DNA of 59,766 bases from Pontibacterium granulatum (GTDB lineage Bacteria > Pseudomonadota > Gammaproteobacteria > Pseudomonadales > Balneatricaceae). This document shows positions 25,461 to 36,009 of this stretch, piece by piece. The stretch is taken from positions 1 to 59,766 of the forward strand of contig NZ_JASBRH010000026.1 in assembly GCF_029961155.1 (NCBI RefSeq), written 5' to 3'. Position 1 is the stretch's first letter. Each line of letters starts with the position of its first letter. Position numbers and translations under genes: made by a program. The notes under the pieces were generated by a model. It was not told the DNA's origin and ran no database searches. It worked only from the letters and a program-made list of their open reading frames with translations.

Positions 25461-26048
25461 TCAGTCTGTCAGTGCCCTTTCTACCCACTCCAGCCGATCC
25501 TGCCCGAAGTAGATCTCGTCATCGACAAACATTGTCGGCGCACCGAACACGCCACGCTCGGAGGCTTCTCCGGTTGCGGCAATCAACGCCTGTTTTATCT
25601 CTGACTGAGTCATCGCTTCCATCACTTGTGCAGCATCAAAACCCGCTTCATTGAGCACATCGGTCAAAACCTCTGCATCGGACAGATCCTTCCCATCGGC
25701 CCACGCGGCTTTGTACATCGCCTGGCAGTAAGCCTCGATGCAGCCCTCTTCTAGCGCCCACATCGCACCACGCATGGCACTGACAGTGCTGAAGATAAAA
25801 TGCGGATTCATCTGGTACGGAATGCCGTAGTACTCGGCATAGCGGGCGAAGTCTTTTTGTATCCACTCCCACTTTGCCGGAACAGTGATCGGACTGGTGT
25901 TGCCTACAGCTTTGAAAACACCACCCAGCAACATCGGCTTGTAGTTGATTGTTGCGCCCGTACGCTCGCAGATATCGTGCAAACGCTTAAAGGCGATATA
26001 GGACGCCGGACTGATGTAGTCGAAATAAAAATCTACCGTCTTGCTCAT
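25461..26048 (-). CDS. 2-hydroxychromene-2-carboxylate isomerase-like (DsbA-fold) protein
   Basis: A 195-residue protein of the kappa-GST/DsbA fold. The start VDFYFDYISPASYIAFKRL has the Ser-Pro in place of CxxC, and the end has GVFGAPTMFVDDEIYFGQDRLEWVE with the cis-Pro loop, typical of NahD-like isomerases. These use glutathione in aromatic degradation, though many homologues have other roles. ATG 26046-26048 follows GAGGAATTATTG. It is second in an operon with the SDR gene at 26083. Confidence 0.85.
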   Translation of the reverse strand: MSKTVDFYFDYISPASYIAFKRLHDICERTGATINYKPMLLGGVFKAVGNTSPITVPAKWEWIQKDFARYAEYYGIPYQMNPHFIFSTVSAMRGAMWALEEGCIEAYCQAMYKAAWADGKDLSDAEVLTDVLNEAGFDAAQVMEAMTQSEIKQALIAATGEASERGVFGAPTMFVDDEIYFGQDRLEWVERALTD

Positions 26049-26082
26049 CAATAATTCCTCTTATTGTTGTTCGTCTGTTGGA

Positions 26083-26814
26083 TTACCAAGGCTCTGCGTA
26101 CGGACGCACATCCTGCTCGAAGGTCCAGGTGCTGCGCGGTTGGTTATGCAGTTGCCAGTACACGTCCGCCAGTTCGTCCGGTTGGATAATGCCGTCATCG
26201 CCTTTACTGGCGTAGAGATCAGGCAGGAACTCCTTAGTCGCCTGGTTCTCAATCAAGCCATCAACCACCACATGGGCCACGTGAATCCCCTGCGGGCTCA
26301 ATTCACGCGACATGCTCTGTGCCAGCGCCCTCAACGCATGTTTACCACCTGCAAATGCAGCGAAGCCACTGTTGCCGCGAACGCTGGCCGACGCGCCGGT
26401 AAACAGAATCGTCCCTTGCTGACGGGTGAGCATTTTCTTCGCCACTTCCCGCCCCACCAGAAAACCAGCCAGAGCACACATCTCCCACACCTTGCGGTAC
26501 ACACGGCTGCTGGTTTCAGTAATGCTAAAGCGAACATTTCCGCCGACGTTAAAGACCAATACGCTGATTGGCCCCAGTTCGGATTCCACTGTCTCGACCA
26601 GATTGATCACCTGATCTTCATCCCGTGCATCCGAATGCATCGCCCTCGCCTCAGATCCCAGCGTCTGAACCTCATTGACTAAGGTATTCAGGTCGCCACG
26701 ACGGCGGGTGGCGACGATGTGAAATCCCTCTTTGGCAAAGCGTCGGGCAATGGCCGCACCCAGGTGATCACCCGCGCCGATGATCAGTGCTATAGGCCTT
26801 TGAGTTGTTGTCAT
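26083..26814 (-). CDS. SDR-family protein with Phe in place of the catalytic Tyr
   Basis: A 243-residue SDR-fold protein: cofactor motif IGAGDHLGAAIAR, then FNVGGN, and FTGASASVRGNSGFAAFAGGKHAL. The usual Tyr-x3-Lys is Phe154-x3-Lys158, so classical proton transfer is lost. A subgroup of SDR proteins with this change exists and its members have unclear roles. It precedes the isomerase gene by 34 bases and is divergent from a LysR gene that probably regulates both. Confidence 0.85.
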   Translation of the reverse strand: MTTTQRPIALIIGAGDHLGAAIARRFAKEGFHIVATRRRGDLNTLVNEVQTLGSEARAMHSDARDEDQVINLVETVESELGPISVLVFNVGGNVRFSITETSSRVYRKVWEMCALAGFLVGREVAKKMLTRQQGTILFTGASASVRGNSGFAAFAGGKHALRALAQSMSRELSPQGIHVAHVVVDGLIENQATKEFLPDLYASKGDDGIIQPDELADVYWQLHNQPRSTWTFEQDVRPYAEPW

Positions 26815-26940
26815 GCCCCTTTCCTTCTTGTCTGCGTGATAACTAGAAAAAGTGTATGACGCAGCATAAAATAATTAAAATCGATTATTTGAATAATTAC
26901 GATAACTACTAGTTATGGCTATTCTCTTGAGGGGTACGAT

Positions 26941-27813
26941 GTGGAGCTACAGCAATTAAGACTTTTCCTGGCGGCTGCCGAATCGGAAAGCTTCACCCGT
27001 GGCGCCGAGCGTGCCTTTGTGTCCCAACCCGCCCTTTCGGCATCCATCTCCAAACTGGAATCGGAGATGGGGGTGAAACTCTTCACCCGAAATAAGCGTA
27101 ACGTGGTACTTACGCCAGCAGGCAGAATGCTCTTAAAACGGGCAAAGATCATTGTGGGAGAGTGTTCCAAAGCAAAAGACGAGCTACGCTTGCACGACGT
27201 GCAGCGTATTCTTCGACTGGGCGTAATCAATACCCTTCCCATCACCCAGGTCGCGCGCTTGATCGAACAGTACCGTCGAGAAAACCCAAGCCTGACGTTG
27301 AGCGTAATTGATGCCAGCGGACCGGAGATCGAAAGACTGGAGCGGGAAGATCGTATCGATCTGGCACTGACGCTGTTATCGGATCAACCCGGCAACACTC
27401 GCATATTCATGCACACCAGAGAGTTGTTTCGTGAATCCTATGTAGTGGCGATGTCTCCCGATCACCACCTCGGTCGATCACCGCTGGTGAGCCTGGAAGA
27501 CATCGCCAAAGAGTCGTTCATAGCCCGCTCCCACTGCGAGCATCGACGCATCATCCAAACCCTGTTGAAGTCATACGGTATACGATTAAATGTCACCTAC
27601 GTGACCAATCAGGACGAACGCGCGTTGGCACTGGTTGCAGCGGGGGTTGGCATTGCGATTGTGCCCGAAGGCTACCGCTCGCCCGGCATTGTGACCTGTC
27701 CGCTAAAGGAGATGCAGGACCATCGGGCAATTGGCTTTGAATGGGGATCAGGCGAAAGCGAGGAAGAGGTTACGCGCTTTGTGGAGTTTGCCAGCACAGC
27801 GCGTTGGAAGTGA
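26941..27813 (+). CDS. LysR-family regulator
   Basis: 290 residues. The N-terminal winged helix (MELQQLRLFLAAAESESFTR, then GAERAFVSQPALSASISKLE) is complete and the effector-binding domain runs to GVGIAIVPEGYRS. The start is GTG 26941, preceded by GAGGGGTACGAT. It is divergent from the SDR/isomerase pair with a 126-base A+T-rich intergenic region that likely holds its binding site. Confidence 0.88.
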   Translation: MELQQLRLFLAAAESESFTRGAERAFVSQPALSASISKLESEMGVKLFTRNKRNVVLTPAGRMLLKRAKIIVGECSKAKDELRLHDVQRILRLGVINTLPITQVARLIEQYRRENPSLTLSVIDASGPEIERLEREDRIDLALTLLSDQPGNTRIFMHTRELFRESYVVAMSPDHHLGRSPLVSLEDIAKESFIARSHCEHRRIIQTLLKSYGIRLNVTYVTNQDERALALVAAGVGIAIVPEGYRSPGIVTCPLKEMQDHRAIGFEWGSGESEEEVTRFVEFASTARWK

Positions 27814-27823
27814 GGTGCGGGTG

Positions 27824-28153
27824 TCAATTCACCCGCATTGCATCAATATGCCAACACACCCGGCCAAACACAGTGCGATCGCCGGTACCGATCAGCTCAA
27901 GCGGCGACTTACCTTCGTAGTACGGATCGTCGTGCGGTGCTGACATATAGCCGTATACTTCTTCGGGATCGTTATAGATAGAACTGAGATCCGAATGGAT
28001 GTTGAGTACGAAGGTGACACGCTCACATTGCTCATCACTCAGGACTTCAGGAAACGGTTGATCAGGATCGAGTTTAAGAATTGCCAGTGCTTGGTTTGGC
28101 GTGCATTGCCATTGCGCCAGGATATGTAATGCGTTGGTTAGGCCGGTGCTCAT
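27824..28153 (-). CDS. DUF2384 (MbcA/ParS/Xre antitoxin C-terminal) domain protein
   Basis: 109 residues. The C-terminal half (RVTFVLNIHSDLSSIYNDPE, then APHDDPYYEGKSPLELIGTG) matches the toxin-binding domain of Xre/MbcA/ParS antitoxins. The usual partner is a RES-domain toxin, but no such gene lies next to it here; the neighbours are two LysR genes. It may be an orphan antitoxin or a housekeeping member of the family. Confidence 0.7.
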   Translation of the reverse strand: MSTGLTNALHILAQWQCTPNQALAILKLDPDQPFPEVLSDEQCERVTFVLNIHSDLSSIYNDPEEVYGYMSAPHDDPYYEGKSPLELIGTGDRTVFGRVCWHIDAMRVN

Positions 28154-28310
28154 AGGTGTTACCCCCGATTACAACACGTTGGGTATCCCGCCAGCGCCAG
28201 TGCAACTGGCCGGATACATAAATAATAGAATGTCCGATCAATTCTAGGTAATCCTGTGATTGTGGGAGTAGATCTTGGTCAAGTCCGAGGCACCTTACTA
28301 CGTCTGCTGC

Positions 28311-29210
28311 TCACAGCTCCGATAACACCTCAGCACATCTCTCTCGCAACAGATCGCGCAACATCAGTATTGCTGGTGTAACCTGCTTTCGGCTTGGGCA
28401 GAGCAACCATGCATTGAGTGGTTCAGACTCGTACTCAGGCAACAGCCTCACGATATTGCCCGCCCGCAGATCCGCGCTCAGATCCAGGCCAGATTTAAAT
28501 GCGATTCCCTTACCCGCAACCGCCCAGCGTCGCACAATATCCGCATCGTTACTTTCGCGATTTCCTTTCACCTGAACTTTGTGACGCTCACCGTCTTTCA
28601 TAAACTCCCAGGTATCGAATGCCCGACTGCCGATCAGGTAGCGTAAACAGTTATGTTCGCGAAGCTCCTCGGGATGTGTGGGTTCACCGTATTTGGCCAG
28701 GTACTCTGGTGACGCAAACGCAATGCGTTTTGCCGTTGCGATCTGAAACGCGACCATGCTGGAGTCTTCCGGCTCACCATAGCGCAGCGCGACATCCACC
28801 CGATCCAGATAAAAGTCCGACAGCGAATCCCCCACGCTCAGATGCAATGAAAGCTCGGGGTGTTCCTCCATCGCCTCATCCAACCAGGGGAGCACGATAT
28901 TGCGTCCCAGATCCGAAGAAACCGACAACCGGATCTCCCCGGCGATTTTGCCGCGCATGGCATCCAGCGAGGCTTTACCCTCCTCCAGCGAATCCAGAGC
29001 ATTACGGCAATAGAGCAAAAACCGCTCCCCCTCGGAGGTAATGCGCAGTTGACGGGTGGAGCGGATAAACAGCTGCACTTCGAGCTGCTTCTCCAGTCGC
29101 TTCAGCGCGGCGCTAGCCGCAGCAGGCGTAATCCCCAACTGATCAGCCGACGCGGTGATACTGCCGGTATCAGCCGTACGAATAAACAGAGCAAGATCGG
29201 ACGTATTCAT
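28311..29210 (-). CDS. LysR-family regulator
   Basis: 299 residues with N-terminal winged helix (LALFIRTADTGSITASADQL, then GITPAAASAALKRLEKQLEV) and a complete effector domain. The ATG 29208-29210 gives the normal N-terminus (MNTSDLALF); the upstream TTG is not needed. Divergent from the ABM-family monooxygenase gene with a 127-base spacer, so this is its likely regulator. The protein is of the CrgA/DsdC-like size class. Confidence 0.88.
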   Translation of the reverse strand: MNTSDLALFIRTADTGSITASADQLGITPAAASAALKRLEKQLEVQLFIRSTRQLRITSEGERFLLYCRNALDSLEEGKASLDAMRGKIAGEIRLSVSSDLGRNIVLPWLDEAMEEHPELSLHLSVGDSLSDFYLDRVDVALRYGEPEDSSMVAFQIATAKRIAFASPEYLAKYGEPTHPEELREHNCLRYLIGSRAFDTWEFMKDGERHKVQVKGNRESNDADIVRRWAVAGKGIAFKSGLDLSADLRAGNIVRLLPEYESEPLNAWLLCPSRKQVTPAILMLRDLLRERCAEVLSEL

Positions 29211-29337
29211 TATCAAAAATATATTGAAACTAACTAAATGATTACCCTGTTTTTAGCTTAATTAGATTCGCACACAATGTCTCTATCCATTGCTATCATT
29301 GCTCCATTAAACGGACCATGAACCAAGGAAATACACC

Positions 29338-29631
29338 ATGAGCACTCCTCTCACCATTGTTGCACGTATTGAGGCCAAACCAGACCAAGTCGAGCTGGTG
29401 AGGTCCGAATTGATCAAGCTGATCGAACCAACCCGTGCGGAAACCGGCTGCATCCAGTACGACCTGCACCAGGACAACAACCAACCAGAGGTGTTTCTGT
29501 TCTTCGAGAATTGGGAAACCCGTGAACTGTGGCAGGCACACATGGAAAACGACCACCTGAAAGCCTATCTGGCAGCGGTCGACGGCGCAGTAGCCAACTT
29601 CTCAGTGAGTGAGATGAGCCGTATCGGTTAA
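29338..29631 (+). CDS. Antibiotic biosynthesis monooxygenase (YgiN/ABM) family protein
   Basis: A 97-residue ferredoxin-like fold protein with IVARIEAKPDQVELVRSELI, then TRAETGCIQYDLHQDNNQPE and FLFFENWETRELWQAHMEND. ABM proteins such as YgiN act on quinols without a cofactor. It is divergent from a LysR gene, a very common arrangement for this family. Substrate not known. Confidence 0.88.
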   Translation: MSTPLTIVARIEAKPDQVELVRSELIKLIEPTRAETGCIQYDLHQDNNQPEVFLFFENWETRELWQAHMENDHLKAYLAAVDGAVANFSVSEMSRIG

Positions 29632-29696
29632 CCTTTCCCTTCGCGATGGCCGATAGATTGAAACTTGCTCTCTCGTCTATATCTACCGGCCTGACT

Positions 29697-29732
29697 CGAC
29701 GCCAGCCTGCATCAGCCGAGGCGTTTTTTCGT
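29697..29732 (+). terminator. Possible terminator after the ABM gene
   Basis: GACGCC near 29697 pairs imperfectly with GGCGTT just before a six-T run (CGAGGCGTTTTTTCG). About 65 bases after the ABM gene stop. Confidence 0.5.
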
Positions 29733-29823
29733 TCGCTAAAAAATAACTATCAACCCGTTCAATAAAACCAACTGTGCTCTCTCCTTAATCTGTCCTACCT
29801 TGAATACACCGTCGTTGAATTAG

Positions 29824-32064
<2,241 letters not shown>

Positions 32065-32090
32065 AACTGATCAGGTGTGCAGTTCGCCAA

Positions 32091-32117
32091 AAGAGGCCTA
32101 CAGAGGCCTCTTTTTCT
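32091..32117 (+). terminator. Rho-independent terminator after katG
   Basis: AAGAGGCCT (32091-32099), loop ACAG, AGGCCTCTT (32104-32112), then TTTC. Twenty-six bases after the katG stop. Confidence 0.9.
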
Positions 32118-32183
32118 TGCGCGTTCCAAAGTGTGACGCAAAACCTATCCATCACAATGCGTGTTAGCGCAAGGCGGCCAACC

Positions 32184-32410
32184 ATGACCAATCTCTGCCA
32201 CTCATGCCGCGTACCACTCGAATACCCTGTCTTTAAAGGTAGATCAGAGATCTATACAAATACGGTGTAGCTGAAACCGGAAACCTGAAATCACAAAAGA
32301 ACGTGCAACGGGGTGTCCCACTGTGGCTGAAGTCCTGGCAACCGGAGATTGATGATGAGACGGCGTTAGCGCGCGGGTCACTTTATGAAAGCGATGCCTG
32401 CGTGGCGTGA
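32184..32410 (+). pseudogene. Possible small zinc-ribbon-like gene broken by a frameshift
   Basis: ATG 32184, preceded by AAGGCGG, starts a peptide with CxxC (MTNLCHSCRVPLEYPVFKGR) that stops after 28 codons. In the next frame, from about 32255, a reasonable continuation (KYGVAETGNLKSQKNVQRGV, then PLWLKSWQPEIDDETALARG) runs to TGA 32408-32410. One inserted base would explain the split. The rest of the 430-base gap between katG and the gene at 32494 holds only the katG terminator. Confidence 0.3.
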
Positions 32411-32493
32411 TCAACAAGCACGGATTGTGTTGCTTGGGGCGGGAAGGAGGAGCATCCGGTCAGATGCCCCCGCCCTGCGGGTAATGCAGAACC

Positions 32494-32778
32494 TTACATC
32501 AACTCACTTGGGTCAATCACAACGCCCAGAGAGTTTTTGTCGATCATCTTATCCTTCGTGGTTTCTTTGTACCTGAAGGTCACTTTCTTGCCGATTTCGA
32601 TTGGCAGCTCTTTGTCAGGTGACAGGTAACTAAATTCCTCAGAGTCTACGGTGATGCGGTGAATGTAGTACTGAGGCATGCCCACCCAATCGTTGTAAGG
32701 CCCTTCGGTTTTTACTGCTTCCATGATACCCCGACCGACCTTCTTCGGATTGGCACGCTTGTATCCTGATCTTCTCAT
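32494..32778 (-). CDS. Hypothetical protein
   Basis: 94 residues, basic N-terminus (MRRSGYKRANPKKVGRGIME) and a beta-rich remainder (YIHRITVDSEEFSYLSPDKE, IGKKVTFRYKETTKDKM). No signal or membrane segment. It might be a small OB- or SH3-like domain. I do not recognise a family, and neighbours give no clue. Confidence 0.55.
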   Translation of the reverse strand: MRRSGYKRANPKKVGRGIMEAVKTEGPYNDWVGMPQYYIHRITVDSEEFSYLSPDKELPIEIGKKVTFRYKETTKDKMIDKNSLGVVIDPSELM

Positions 32779-32935
32779 ACTTAACCTTCTTTCATTCGTG
32801 CAAATAGCGATTGCTCTGTATAGGCTAACACAGCATGAGAGAAAGGCTACCGTGACAAGGCAATCCGTTGCGATCTGTCCTGGTTGCGGACATGGCTAAG
32901 TAACTGCGAGGCATGAGAAAACATGTCGCTGCCTT

Positions 32936-33760
32936 TTATAACGGCTTAAACCAGTGGTAGTTCGGTTCGCTCTGGGCGTTATCGATATTTTCGGGCGGCG
33001 TCACACCTGGTTTGCCCTTAGCTCCATATGAGCGCATTTCCAGATTAAAGCGGAACCCTGAGCGTGGTTCAGGGCTGCTGCCATGAAGGTGAGCACTGGA
33101 GAAACAGAGCAGATCACCCGGTTCGATTAGGATCGGAATACCGTTGTCACTGTTGATCGCCTCTTTCGCTTCTGGGGCGTAAGGGTAATCGATCTGGGCA
33201 TCTGAGGATTGGGATCGCGCCAAGCGGCGGGCTTCACGAAACGCTTCGAACGACCACTCTGCAGTCGTGTTGGCGACAGGCTTGCTCCAATAGTCAGGAT
33301 ATAAAACCAAGGTATTCGCTTCCGAGATGGGATACAGCGGCGTCCACCAGTTGATCTGCTGCTGGATATTACTGCCCCATGTGTCCCGGTGATAGCCGAT
33401 ACTGCCTCTAAACTGCGCCTGCGAATTTTCCGTAGGCGGAACGCACCGCAGGAACAACTTATCCGCAAAATTACGCGTAACATCCATTCCACTCTGTGCA
33501 AGGGCGTGGGCAAACAACTCCCGTGTTTGAGGCATTACATTAAACCGCTGTTGCAACGCTGCCATCCGTGCACTGAAGTCACTTGAGTACACATCAACAT
33601 CCTCAAACCAATCCCCCAGGGTTTGCCGAACCAACCGATCTAACAAACCCTGTAGTGCCTGCAGCGCTGGGATCTGGCAAAACACCACCAAATCCCCACG
33701 AAACAGAATCTCATTCCGTACGTCATCACTCAGTGCCTGAGTGCTACGGATGATCTCCAT
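32936..33760 (-). CDS. PhyH-like Fe(II)/2-oxoglutarate dioxygenase
   Basis: 274 residues. The facial-triad candidate HxD is in IGYHRDTWGSNIQQ, and the distal His in SSAHLHGSSPEPRSGFRFNL with a following Arg for 2-oxoglutarate. It starts by overlapping the stop of the DUF934 gene (TGATG), so it is translationally coupled to the sulfite/nitrite reductase operon. That context suggests a role in sulfur or nitrogen assimilation, such as freeing sulfite from an organic compound. The substrate is an inference. Confidence 0.75.
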   Translation of the reverse strand: MEIIRSTQALSDDVRNEILFRGDLVVFCQIPALQALQGLLDRLVRQTLGDWFEDVDVYSSDFSARMAALQQRFNVMPQTRELFAHALAQSGMDVTRNFADKLFLRCVPPTENSQAQFRGSIGYHRDTWGSNIQQQINWWTPLYPISEANTLVLYPDYWSKPVANTTAEWSFEAFREARRLARSQSSDAQIDYPYAPEAKEAINSDNGIPILIEPGDLLCFSSAHLHGSSPEPRSGFRFNLEMRSYGAKGKPGVTPPENIDNAQSEPNYHWFKPL

Positions 33761-34269
33761 CAGCTTAGCTTCTGCGTGCGTCGATGGAACGGTGTTCGCG
33801 GTGAAGTCACACTGCCCTGATAGCTCTCAGCGCTGAGGCTGAGCAGCTGAAGCGCCTGTTCCAGATCTTTCTGTTCTGAGAGTACAATCGCATCAAACCC
33901 ACAACGCAGCAGGTATGGCACCTGGTCGGGCAGCAAAGCCCCGGTCGCTCGCAGTTCACCCGTGAAACCAAAGGTTTCCCTCACGAGCGAGGCATCGGAG
34001 AACCCGGTGCCATCGGTGAAGCTGGTAAAGCGGATCGCCACGACAGGCGCGGCATTGATCACCACTTCCATCTCGTCGGTCACCTGCCCCGCATCCAGCC
34101 AGAAGCCAGGCGTGTGTTCAAGCCCTTCGAAATCAGGCTGCAGCTTGAGCCATTGCTCAATCGGTAGAATCAACTGGCCTTGGGTAAGAGAGTTCGGTTC
34201 AGCGGCTTCTTCCGCCACCATTAGCCAGTTATCAAGCTGCACAGAACCATTTTTAAGAATGTGAGGCAT
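33760..34269 (-). CDS. DUF934 family protein (sulfite reductase associated)
   Basis: 169 residues matching the DUF934 pattern: WLKLQPDFEGLEHTPGFWLD, then VVAIRFTSFTDGTGFSDASL and GELRATGALLPDQVPYLLRC. These genes almost always follow an assimilatory nitrite/sulfite reductase and probably help its maturation or activity. Here the start overlaps the end of the reductase gene by 17 bases, and the stop overlaps the next gene. Confidence 0.9.
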   Translation of the reverse strand: MPHILKNGSVQLDNWLMVAEEAAEPNSLTQGQLILPIEQWLKLQPDFEGLEHTPGFWLDAGQVTDEMEVVINAAPVVAIRFTSFTDGTGFSDASLVRETFGFTGELRATGALLPDQVPYLLRCGFDAIVLSEQKDLEQALQLLSLSAESYQGSVTSPRTPFHRRTQKLS

Positions 34270-35905
34270 AAACGCGTTCCTTAAACGGGGCTTTACCTAA
34301 GCGCGCGTAAACAGCGGCAAAGCTGTCGTTCTTATCCGCGCGGTGTTCTACGTAAACATCAATGATCTTTTCGACCGCACTGGCGACCCGCTCCATTGGC
34401 AACGATGGCCCCAGAACCTTGCCAACGGCAGAGCGCTGGCCCGTCTCACCTCCCAGAGTTATCTGGTAAAACTCTTCACCGTTTTTATCGACACCCAGAA
34501 TACCGATGTTGGCGATATGGTGATGCGCACAAGCGTTAATACAGCCGGAAATACGCAAGCTAATATCGCCCAGGTTGTAGAGCTGCTGCAGATCGCCAAA
34601 GCGCTGCAGGATCGCCTCGTTGATAGGCAGCGAACGAGCATTGGCCAGGTTGCAGAAATCCCCGCCCGGACAGCAGACGGTGTCGATCAATGTGCCTGCG
34701 GTTGGCGTAGCGAGGTCCAGCGCGTCCAGCTGTTTCCAGAGCGCATAGAGATCCGAACTCTTCACATCGGTCAGCAACAGATTCTGCTGCTGGGTGGACC
34801 GGACTTCGCCAAAGGAGTACTGCTGCGCCAAGTCTGCAATCTGCTCCAGTTGGTGAGTTGTGATGTCACCGGGTGCTTGGTTCTTATGCTTGAGCGAGAT
34901 CGTCACAATCCGGTAGCCCGGTACTTTGTGTTGCTTCACATTGCGCTCCAGCCAACGACCGTAGGCGGAGCCCTGCGCGGGTTTAGCAGCAGTTTCAGCA
35001 ATCAGCGGCGCATACTCCGGTGCGCTGAAAAACGACTTCGCGTAGTCGATTTCTTCTGTCGTCAGCAGCGTATCGTCGCGGTAGTTCTTCTGATATTCCG
35101 CTTCCACCTGCAGGGTAAAGGCCTCGATACCCAAACTGCCCACCAGGATTTTAATACGTGCTTTGTACTTGTTATCGCGGCGGCCATAACGGTTATAAAC
35201 ACGCAAAATAGCCTTCAGATACCCCAGCAACTGTTCCTGCGGCAGGTACTCGCGCACCACCTGCGCAAGCATCGGCGTGCGGCCTAAGCCGCCGCCCACC
35301 CAGACCTTAAAACCAAGCGCGTCACTGTCGTCACGCACCAGTTGAAGGCCAATATCGTGCAAGCGGACCGACGCTCGGTCCTCGTCTGCGCCAATCACGG
35401 CGATCTTGAACTTACGCGGCAGGAAGGCAAACTCGGGATGAAGGGATGACCACTGACGGATGATTTCGCAGTACGGTCTTGGATCCGCCACTTCGTCATT
35501 ACACACACCTGCCAGCGGATCGGAGGTGGTGTTACGAATGCAGTTACCGCTGGTCTGGATGCTGTGCATCTCCACACTGGCCAACAGGTTCAGGATCTCT
35601 GGCACCTCGTGCAGCTGCACCCAGTTGAACTGCACATTCTGGCGCGTGGTGATATGACAGTAGTCCTTGTCGTGATCCCGACAGATACGGGCCAGCATCC
35701 TTAACTGGTTTGACGACAGCATGCCGTAAGGGATGGCAACCCTCAGCATCGGCGCATGTTTTTGTACATACAAGCCATTCTGAAGACGCAGAGGCAGAAA
35801 CGCCTCCTCACTGATCTCACCCTTGAGGTAGCGCGCCATCTGGTTACTGAACTGTAAAACTCGGTTGCGGACAACCTGATGATCAAGCTCATCATATCTG
35901 TACAT
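34253..35905 (-). CDS. cysI: Siroheme nitrite/sulfite reductase (CysI-like)
   Basis: 550 residues. Two ferredoxin-like repeats (CHITTRQNVQFNWVQL, then IQTSGNCIRNTTSDPLAGV) and the Fe4S4/siroheme Cys ligands (VCCPGGDFCNLA near residue 407 and SGCINACAHHHI near 452). It reduces sulfite (or nitrite) by six electrons in the cytoplasm and supplies sulfide for cysteine. The pairing with DUF934 favours sulfite reduction. First gene of a three-gene operon with overlapping ends. Confidence 0.9.
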   Translation of the reverse strand: MYRYDELDHQVVRNRVLQFSNQMARYLKGEISEEAFLPLRLQNGLYVQKHAPMLRVAIPYGMLSSNQLRMLARICRDHDKDYCHITTRQNVQFNWVQLHEVPEILNLLASVEMHSIQTSGNCIRNTTSDPLAGVCNDEVADPRPYCEIIRQWSSLHPEFAFLPRKFKIAVIGADEDRASVRLHDIGLQLVRDDSDALGFKVWVGGGLGRTPMLAQVVREYLPQEQLLGYLKAILRVYNRYGRRDNKYKARIKILVGSLGIEAFTLQVEAEYQKNYRDDTLLTTEEIDYAKSFFSAPEYAPLIAETAAKPAQGSAYGRWLERNVKQHKVPGYRIVTISLKHKNQAPGDITTHQLEQIADLAQQYSFGEVRSTQQQNLLLTDVKSSDLYALWKQLDALDLATPTAGTLIDTVCCPGGDFCNLANARSLPINEAILQRFGDLQQLYNLGDISLRISGCINACAHHHIANIGILGVDKNGEEFYQITLGGETGQRSAVGKVLGPSLPMERVASAVEKIIDVYVEHRADKNDSFAAVYARLGKAPFKERVYASHS

Positions 35906-36009
35906 CGAGGAAAGGACTCACGCTATTTGTTGTAATAGCTCACACGGTAAGGGTTCCGCCCAAACGGGTACAGGTACAATTTTTTAATAAATAGGAGCAC
36001 AGATAGAAA

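Noticed and set aside
34343-35287. 314-codon open frame on the plus strand inside the siroheme reductase gene
   Set aside because: Antisense to a complete, conserved gene, with no family resemblance.
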